A stretch of 11,451 nt of DNA, taken from contig JAAVYQ010000062.1 in the NCBI GenBank assembly GCA_022791215.1, positions 1 through 11,451 of the forward strand, in the 5' to 3' direction. The notes beneath the pieces are model-generated. The model saw nothing but the letters and a program-made list of their open reading frames with translations. It did not search any database and was not told where the DNA came from. The DNA comes from Bacilli bacterium (GTDB lineage: Bacteria; Bacillota_I; Bacilli_A; RF39; UBA660). A program made the position numbers and the translations under genes. Below, in pieces: positions 6,140-11,451 of the stretch. Numbering within the stretch: position 1 is the stretch's first letter; each line of letters opens with the position of its first letter.

Positions 6140-7822
6140 TTATTTATAATGATATGTGAATATTTTTTAACACTACTAATACTGTACATAAGTTGCAAAC
6201 TCTTAAAAGTAAGACACTGTTTAGTATTTATACAAGCAATAAGTGTTAGTATGCCTATAATTTTAAACTTTACAAAAACTAAGACAAGCAAAAAAAACAG
6301 TATAATAATTCTATTATTATACTTCTTTCTCATATTAGGCTTACCGTTTATATTTGGAAAAACATATGATTTAACAGTAGATGGAAATTCATACCATAAA
6401 ACTGCAATAGGATTTATAAAAAATGGATGGAATACAATATATGAAGAAAGTGAAGAGTTTCAAAAAAACAATGATGACGTAGTACAATTTGATGAAGAGA
6501 CAAGAATAGGATTATGGATAGACCATTATCCAAAAGGAACATGGGTAGTTGCAGCAACAATGTATGAAATGACAGGCAATATAGAAAGTGGTAAAGCAAT
6601 AAATGCAATCCTCATAATTATGCTATACATAATATCATACAATATATTCCAAATAATATTTAAAAAGCCATGGAAATCAATGCTAATAGCCACATTAGTA
6701 ATATTAAATCCAATAGTCATATCTCAAATATTTACATATTATGTAGATGGTTTAATGGGAATGTGTTTTACAATAGAATGTTTATTACTAATGTTAATAA
6801 AACCTAACGAAAAACAAAATAGAGAAATATGGATATCAATATTTGGTATATGCGCTTTATTTGTAAACATAAAATTCACAGGACTATTATATTCAGGCGC
6901 AATAGCCGCAGTATACTACTTTTATTGGCTTATAAAATATAGAAAAGAAAAAGATTACATAACATATATAAAAAGAATAACATTATACTTCACAATAATT
7001 TTTGGAATCTCAATTTTCTATATAGGGAGTGACTCATACATAAAAAATACAATAGATCATCACAATCCACTATATCCACTAATAGGAAAAGAAAAAGTAG
7101 ACATAATAACAACAATGCAGCCAAAATCATTTGAAGATAAAAATATGCTAGAAAAATTTACAATATCACTATTTTCTAAAACAGAAAACGTAACATACAA
7201 CGCAGGCGAACCAAGACTTAAAAAACCTTATAAAATATATAATGAAGAAAAAATGATACTTATGTTACCTGACGTAAGAATTGGAGGATTTGGTCCATTA
7301 TCTGCGCTAATAGCAATAATAAGTATAATTATGTTGATCCCATCACTATATCTATTCATAAAAAAAGAAAAGAAAAACTTAGAATATATAACATTACCAT
7401 TAATAGCAATAATAATAACTACAATATTAGTAGGAGAAAATTGGTGGGCTAGATACGTACCACAATTACATTTAATACCAATAATGAGTATAGGATTATT
7501 ACTATATACATCTAAATACTACAAAAAACACTTAATAAACAAAATACTACTAATAATGAGTATAGTTGTATTTGGTCTAAACATATTATGTTACAAAACA
7601 TCATTTATAGAATTAGTAAAATCATTTAAAGAAATAAATAAAGATTTAATTGAGATGAAATACATGGAAAATATAGAACTAAAACTTGGTGGAATGGAAT
7701 CATTATACGGATATTTCTACAATTTAAAAGATAAAGGAATAAAATACACAATAAACAACGAGATAACAGATGAAGAAAGTAGGTACATATATTCTTGGAA
7801 GTTTAAAATAAAAAACAAATAA
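6098..7822 (+). CDS. Multi-pass membrane protein, putative GT-C-fold glycosyltransferase
   Basis: 574 residues with about 12-13 hydrophobic helices (for example 14-36, 41-57, 67-88, 167-187, 194-214, 243-259, 263-280, 293-310, 397-421, 429-446, 454-471, 479-498) and a long polar loop between helices 3 and 4 (about 88-165). I do not recognise a named family. The layout resembles GT-C enzymes, which take sugars from polyprenyl-phosphate donors on the outer face of the membrane. Pointers are an acidic residue in the first long outside loop (DGNSYH, 95-100), HYPKGTW (143-149), NPLYPLIG (323-330) before a second outside loop, and WWARYVPQLHLIP (449-461), which resembles the R-Y-x-P stretch of many GT-C proteins. 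GAGGAG at 6087-6092 supports the ATG at 6098. It heads its own transcription unit and is followed at 11 bp by another large membrane protein and then a polyprenyl-phosphate-sugar synthase. A polymerase or non-enzymatic role is not excluded. Confidence 0.8.
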   Translation: MKNREEIMEKNSMKLFIMICEYFLTLLILYISCKLLKVRHCLVFIQAISVSMPIILNFTKTKTSKKNSIIILLLYFFLILGLPFIFGKTYDLTVDGNSYHKTAIGFIKNGWNTIYEESEEFQKNNDDVVQFDEETRIGLWIDHYPKGTWVVAATMYEMTGNIESGKAINAILIIMLYIISYNIFQIIFKKPWKSMLIATLVILNPIVISQIFTYYVDGLMGMCFTIECLLLMLIKPNEKQNREIWISIFGICALFVNIKFTGLLYSGAIAAVYYFYWLIKYRKEKDYITYIKRITLYFTIIFGISIFYIGSDSYIKNTIDHHNPLYPLIGKEKVDIITTMQPKSFEDKNMLEKFTISLFSKTENVTYNAGEPRLKKPYKIYNEEKMILMLPDVRIGGFGPLSALIAIISIIMLIPSLYLFIKKEKKNLEYITLPLIAIIITTILVGENWWARYVPQLHLIPIMSIGLLLYTSKYYKKHLINKILLIMSIVVFGLNILCYKTSFIELVKSFKEINKDLIEMKYMENIELKLGGMESLYGYFYNLKDKGIKYTINNEITDEESRYIYSWKFKIKNK

Positions 7823-7833
7823 AAGAGGTAAAA

Positions 7834-9348
7834 ATGAAAAAATACAAAATACTAGATAAAACATTAATAACAATAGGAATACTATATTTAGTAATACCTA
7901 TAATCATACAATTATTCTTTTGGTATAAAAGAATAATATCTATACCATGCATAATACTATTACTTACCGCAACGATATTAGTATTAAAAAAAATAAAACC
8001 ATTAAAAGAAGAAGAATACGCAAAAATATTTAACAAAAAGAAAATAATAATAATGATAATATTAATAATTATCTTAAATCTAATGTCAGGAGCTGGAGGA
8101 ATAAGTTATCAAAATTGGGATTACCATGGTAGAAACGCAATATTTAATGATTTAATAGAAAATCCTTGGCCAGTCAAATATGACTATAGTAATATGAGTT
8201 ATGAAAGTTCTGTATTTGGAGATTCTGCTATACTGAATTACTACTTTGCATTTTGGCTACCAGGGGCAATAGTAGGAAAGTTTTTAGGATTTAAAATAGC
8301 CAGTTTATTTATGCTTATTTGGCAAACAATAGGAGTTACAATATTCTTCTATCTAATGATGAGATTCATGAAAAACATTAAATATAGATATTTTCTAATA
8401 TTCCTATCCTTTGGTGGATTAAATGTAATTGGACATATAATAGTTAATAACCATTATGGACTACCGATAAGCCCTATAGGAGTAACACATATTGACACAA
8501 GCATGGGATCATTTTGTATGTCAACATTTATAACACAATTATTTTGGGTATTCAATCAAAGTATACCAACTTGGATAGCCGTCATGCTATTTTTACAAGA
8601 AAAAAATTACAAAACATGTGGATACTACTTTGGATTATTAATACCATTTGGACCATTTCCAATGATAGGATTTCTATATCTAATATTTTGCTATATAATA
8701 TTTGGTAAAAATTTAAAAGAAAAAATAAACCTAAAAAGGATCAAAGAACTAATAACGATTCCAAATTTCTTTGGGTGTATATCAATACTTCCTATACTAT
8801 TTATGTATACATTAAACCAATCACCAAAGGGATTTAGAATATTTGATGGAATAAAATATGGAAATTTGGGTGACATACTATTTAACTACATATTATACTT
8901 AATACTTGAAGTTTTAGTATATATAATAATAATAAACAAAAAGAATTATAGACAAATCATAATGTGCTTCACATTTTTTATAATCGCACCATTATTTTAT
9001 TTAGGAGGTGGAGCAGATTTAGGAAATCGAGCAACAATACCACTATTAGTTGTCATGTTACTAATAATAAATCAATATTTAGATAACATTAAAATAAAAG
9101 AAAAAAAACAACGTATTTTGCAATATACGCTGATAGGAATACTAACAATATCATTCTTAACAAACTATAATGAATTTTATCGTTCAATAACTTACACATA
9201 TAAAAATTATAAAGAAGGAAATAGCAATTTTTCCAATTCATATGTAACATTTTCAAGATTTGAAAACATGGAGTTTGATTATTTTATAACAAATTTTGTA
9301 TCTAAAAATGATAAAAATAACAAAATATTACAATATATCCTAAAATAA
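7834..9348 (+). CDS. Multi-pass membrane protein, putative GT-C-like, second of tandem pair
   Basis: 504 residues with about 11-12 hydrophobic helices (for example 10-30, 35-52, 70-86, 155-178, 183-205, 228-253, 262-290, 308-326, 347-367, 374-392, 400-415, 428-445). I recognise no named function. The first long outside loop (about 87-140) carries NWDYHGRN (94-101) followed by NPWPVKY (110-116), which parallels the DGNSYHK...NGW pattern at the same place in the preceding gene. Other likely conserved spots are YYFAFWLPGAIVGK (136-149), FNQSIPTW (240-247), and GGGADLGNRATIP (391-403) before a late helix. The sizes and this acidic-loop motif suggest a membrane glycosyltransferase using a lipid-linked donor. 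This is inference. The start is supported by GAGG at 7825-7828, a weaker site than its neighbours have, and it lies 11 bp after the preceding stop. Confidence 0.78.
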   Translation: MKKYKILDKTLITIGILYLVIPIIIQLFFWYKRIISIPCIILLLTATILVLKKIKPLKEEEYAKIFNKKKIIIMIILIIILNLMSGAGGISYQNWDYHGRNAIFNDLIENPWPVKYDYSNMSYESSVFGDSAILNYYFAFWLPGAIVGKFLGFKIASLFMLIWQTIGVTIFFYLMMRFMKNIKYRYFLIFLSFGGLNVIGHIIVNNHYGLPISPIGVTHIDTSMGSFCMSTFITQLFWVFNQSIPTWIAVMLFLQEKNYKTCGYYFGLLIPFGPFPMIGFLYLIFCYIIFGKNLKEKINLKRIKELITIPNFFGCISILPILFMYTLNQSPKGFRIFDGIKYGNLGDILFNYILYLILEVLVYIIIINKKNYRQIIMCFTFFIIAPLFYLGGGADLGNRATIPLLVVMLLIINQYLDNIKIKEKKQRILQYTLIGILTISFLTNYNEFYRSITYTYKNYKEGNSNFSNSYVTFSRFENMEFDYFITNFVSKNDKNNKILQYILK

Positions 9349-9411
9349 ATTTACAAAAACAATAAAGAATTATCAATTGTTAAAAATGATAAAAAAGAGA
9401 GGAACAGAAAA

Positions 9412-10377
9412 ATGAGAGAAGAAAACATATTATATGTAGTTGTACCATGTTATAACGAAGAAGAAGTATTAGAAGAAACAACAAAACAATTAAAAAACAA
9501 AATGGAAAAATTAATAAAAGATGAGAAAATATCCAAGAAAAGCAAAGTGCTATACGTAAATGATGGATCAAAAGATAGAACTTGGGAAATAATTAAAGAC
9601 ATAAACAAAAAAGAAAAATTATTTACAGGAATAACACTATCAAGAAATCGAGGACATCAAAACGCATTACTTGCAGGTTTAATGACAGCAAAAGAATATG
9701 CAGATGTAGTAATAAGTATGGATGCAGACTTACAAGATGACATCAACGCAATAGATGAAATGATAGAAAAATACACAAACGAGAAATGTGAAATTGTCTA
9801 TGGCGTAAGAAACAGTAGAAAAAAAGACACATGGTTCAAAAAATTCACTGCACAAGGATTTTATAAATTCATGAAATTTATGGGAGTAGACATAGTTTAT
9901 AACCATGCAGATTATAGACTAACGAGCAAGAAAGTATTAGAACAGTTAGAAAACTATGAAGAAGTAAACTTATTTCTAAGAGGATTATTTCCATTAATAG
10001 GATATAAATCAGACATAGTATATTACGAAAGAAAAGAAAGATTTGCAGGAGAAAGTAAATATCCACTAAAGAAAATGTTATATTTTGCTTGGGATGGAAT
10101 CACATCATTTAGTATAAAACCGATAAAATTTGTAATGAGCATAGGGCTTTTAATATTCCTAATAAGCATAGCGATACTGATATATTGTATAATTGTAAAA
10201 ATAATAGGAAAAACAGTAGAAGGATGGACATTTATAGTATGTTCTATTTGGTTAGTATCAGGAATTCAAATGTTTTCAATAGGTTTAATAGGAGAATACA
10301 TAGGAAAAGTATATAATGAAGTAAAACATAGACCAAGATACATAATATCAGAAAATTTAAATGAAAATGAGGAATAA
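9412..10377 (+). CDS. GtrB/CsbB-like polyprenyl-phosphate glycosyltransferase (GT2)
   Basis: A 321-residue enzyme expected to transfer a sugar from a nucleotide donor to undecaprenyl phosphate on the cytoplasmic side, making the lipid-linked donor used by outside-facing glycosyltransferases. The GT2 domain shows YVVVPCYNEEE (8-18), VNDGSKDRT (49-57), SRNRGHQNALLAG (77-89), MDADLQD (103-109, the DxD metal motif), HADYRL (165-170) and ERFAGESKYPLKKM (209-222). Two C-terminal membrane helices follow (about 238-262 and 272-297), ending with GEYIGKVYNEVKHRPRY (294-310), a hallmark of the GtrB/CsbB/YkcC group. Length is as usual for the group (about 310-330). The ATG is supported by AGAGG at 9398-9402, 9 nt upstream. 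The 63-bp gap before it contains only a weak AT hairpin. Its place next to YfhO matches the CsbB-YfhO partnership in Bacillus. The sugar is not determined. Confidence 0.92.
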   Translation: MREENILYVVVPCYNEEEVLEETTKQLKNKMEKLIKDEKISKKSKVLYVNDGSKDRTWEIIKDINKKEKLFTGITLSRNRGHQNALLAGLMTAKEYADVVISMDADLQDDINAIDEMIEKYTNEKCEIVYGVRNSRKKDTWFKKFTAQGFYKFMKFMGVDIVYNHADYRLTSKKVLEQLENYEEVNLFLRGLFPLIGYKSDIVYYERKERFAGESKYPLKKMLYFAWDGITSFSIKPIKFVMSIGLLIFLISIAILIYCIIVKIIGKTVEGWTFIVCSIWLVSGIQMFSIGLIGEYIGKVYNEVKHRPRYIISENLNENEE

Positions 10378-10379
10378 AT

Positions 10380-11451
10380 ATGGCCAAAATAAAAAAAATG
10401 CTAAAAAATAAAGCCTTCATAGCATTTATGTTATCTTTTATTTTAAGTTTACTGATAATAATTCCAAATATAATACTTAACAAAGGAATATATGCTATAT
10501 ATGCAGACTTTAATATACAACAAATACCGTTTAATAAAATGATAAATGATTCAATCAAAGAAGGAAGTCTCATGTGGACATGGTATAACGAATTAGGAAG
10601 TAACATGATTGGAAGTTTTAGTTTTTACAATATGTTTAGTCCATTTAACATTATATGTTACTTATTTCCTTCATCTTGGTTTGAATACTTAATCGGACCT
10701 ATGTATATCCTTAAATATGCTATAAGTGGATTAACTTCTTATTTATTTCTAAAAAGATATGTAAAAAACAAAAACTATGCTATCTTAGGATCACTATTAT
10801 ATTCATTCTCAGGATATCAATTAACGAATATAATGTTTTATCATTTTCATGATGTAGTAGCAATCTTTCCTTTATTACTCTATAGTTTAGATAACTTAGT
10901 CTACGATAATAAAAAATGTAGACTTGCTATATGGTTAGCAATTTCAGCATTTACAAATTGGTTTTTCTTTATTGGAGAATGTGTATTTATGCTATTATAC
11001 TTTATAATAAAAGTTATAACAAAGGAATATAAAATAACATTAAAAAAATTTATAACTATAGTTATTGAAGCGGTAATAGGAGTAGGAATCGCATGCTTAG
11101 TATTAATACCATCAGCCTTATTTACATTAGACAATCCTAGACTAAGTGCATCATGGACAGCAACCACAGCACTAAAACACCCACTTTTTAGATATTTAAA
11201 TATAATAAAATCTTTTCTATTTCCATCAGAAGTAATGAAAACTAGAAGTATGATTCATCTTGAAAATTACACAAGTGTAGAACTATATCTACCAGTAGTA
11301 GGCTCTATATTAGCATTTTCGCACTTTTGGAAAAACAAAAAAAAGTGGTCAAGTATTTTAATGTTTTTACTAGGAATATTTATGATTATACCTATATTAA
11401 ACAGTAGTTTTATACTATTTCAAACAACTTATTATGCAAGATGGTTCTATA
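10380..11451 (+). CDS. yfhO: YfhO-family membrane protein, N-terminal part (3' end outside window)
   Basis: The first 357 codons are visible and the frame is open to the window edge. YfhO proteins are large GT-C-type membrane glycosyltransferases (usually about 800-900 residues), so roughly 40 percent is present. In Bacillus the family acts with CsbB in glycosylating lipoteichoic acid on the outside of the membrane. Family features: an N-terminal helix (12-33), then an outside loop with DFNIQQIPF (43-51), WTWYNELGSNMIGSFSFY (66-83), SPFN (87-90), LYSFSGYQ (140-147), a YHFHD motif (154-158) and FPLLLYSLDNL (163-173). These are followed by an NWFFFIGE stretch (193-200) and a C-terminal-side VLIPS near 241-245. 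The start is the ATG at 10380, with GAGGA (10369-10373) inside the end of the upstream gene, and only 2 bp separate that stop from this start. Translational coupling with the GtrB-like enzyme is likely. Confidence 0.9.
   Translation, partial: MAKIKKMLKNKAFIAFMLSFILSLLIIIPNIILNKGIYAIYADFNIQQIPFNKMINDSIKEGSLMWTWYNELGSNMIGSFSFYNMFSPFNIICYLFPSSWFEYLIGPMYILKYAISGLTSYLFLKRYVKNKNYAILGSLLYSFSGYQLTNIMFYHFHDVVAIFPLLLYSLDNLVYDNKKCRLAIWLAISAFTNWFFFIGECVFMLLYFIIKVITKEYKITLKKFITIVIEAVIGVGIACLVLIPSALFTLDNPRLSASWTATTALKHPLFRYLNIIKSFLFPSEVMKTRSMIHLENYTSVELYLPVVGSILAFSHFWKNKKKWSSILMFLLGIFMIIPILNSSFILFQTTYYARWFY

Noticed and set aside
8514..8708. A 64-codon + strand frame inside the second membrane protein gene
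   Set aside because: It lies fully within a longer gene in another frame, has no convincing start signal and no recognisable motif.
9370..9392. Hairpin TTATCA/TGATAA as a terminator before the GtrB-like gene
   Set aside because: The stem is six mostly A-T pairs with an 11-nt loop and is followed by A rather than T, so it is unlikely to stop transcription.
1..11451. Mobile elements, CRISPR arrays, tRNA or other RNA genes
   Set aside because: No transposase or integrase motifs, no spaced repeat arrays and no tRNA-like cloverleaf were seen on either strand.

Overview
The window looks like a surface-polysaccharide biosynthesis and export locus from a very AT-rich, low-GC Gram-positive bacterium (Clostridia-like, or a related gut Firmicutes lineage). 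The reasons are strong AGGAGG-type ribosome binding sites, near-exclusive AGA for Arg, heavy use of ATA for Ile, TAA stops on every complete gene, a standard genetic code (TGG for Trp), consensus sigma-A-type promoters, and a YfhO/GtrB-type pair of the sort that glycosylates cell-wall polymers in Firmicutes. Species assignment is not possible from the sequence alone. All nine genes lie on the + strand. No RNA gene, CRISPR array, insertion sequence or transposase was seen.

Unit 1 (about 1-5889). The window opens inside a family 2 glycosyltransferase (3' part only, 3-626). A consensus promoter (630-658) then starts a tight run of four genes: an ABC-2 polysaccharide permease (Wzm/TagG type, 678-1484), its ATPase (Wzt/TagH type, 1495-2229), a GT4 glycosyltransferase (2253-3482) and a 779-residue GT2-GT4 fusion with a long basic/hydrophobic tail (3496-5835). 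Spacers are 10-23 bp and each start has a clear Shine-Dalgarno. An intrinsic terminator follows (5843-5889).

Unit 2 (about 6015-end). After a gene-free spacer, a second consensus promoter (6015-6043) and a leader carrying a small hairpin precede two multi-pass membrane proteins that I cannot assign to a named family but that look like GT-C-fold glycosyltransferases (6098-7822 and 7834-9348). They are followed by a GtrB/CsbB-like polyprenyl-phosphate glycosyltransferase with two C-terminal membrane helices (9412-10377) and the 5' part of a YfhO-family membrane protein (10380 to the window end).

How they may work together (inference): the cytoplasmic GT2/GT4 enzymes build a lipid-linked glycan, and Wzm-Wzt exports the finished polymer. 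The GtrB-like enzyme makes a polyprenyl-phosphate-sugar. YfhO, and perhaps one or both GT-C-like proteins, use that donor on the outer face of the membrane to decorate the exported polymer or another wall glycopolymer. The flippase normally needed for the lipid-linked sugar is not in the window. The least explained part is the tandem pair of large membrane proteins, which share a D-YH...W motif in their first long outside loop.
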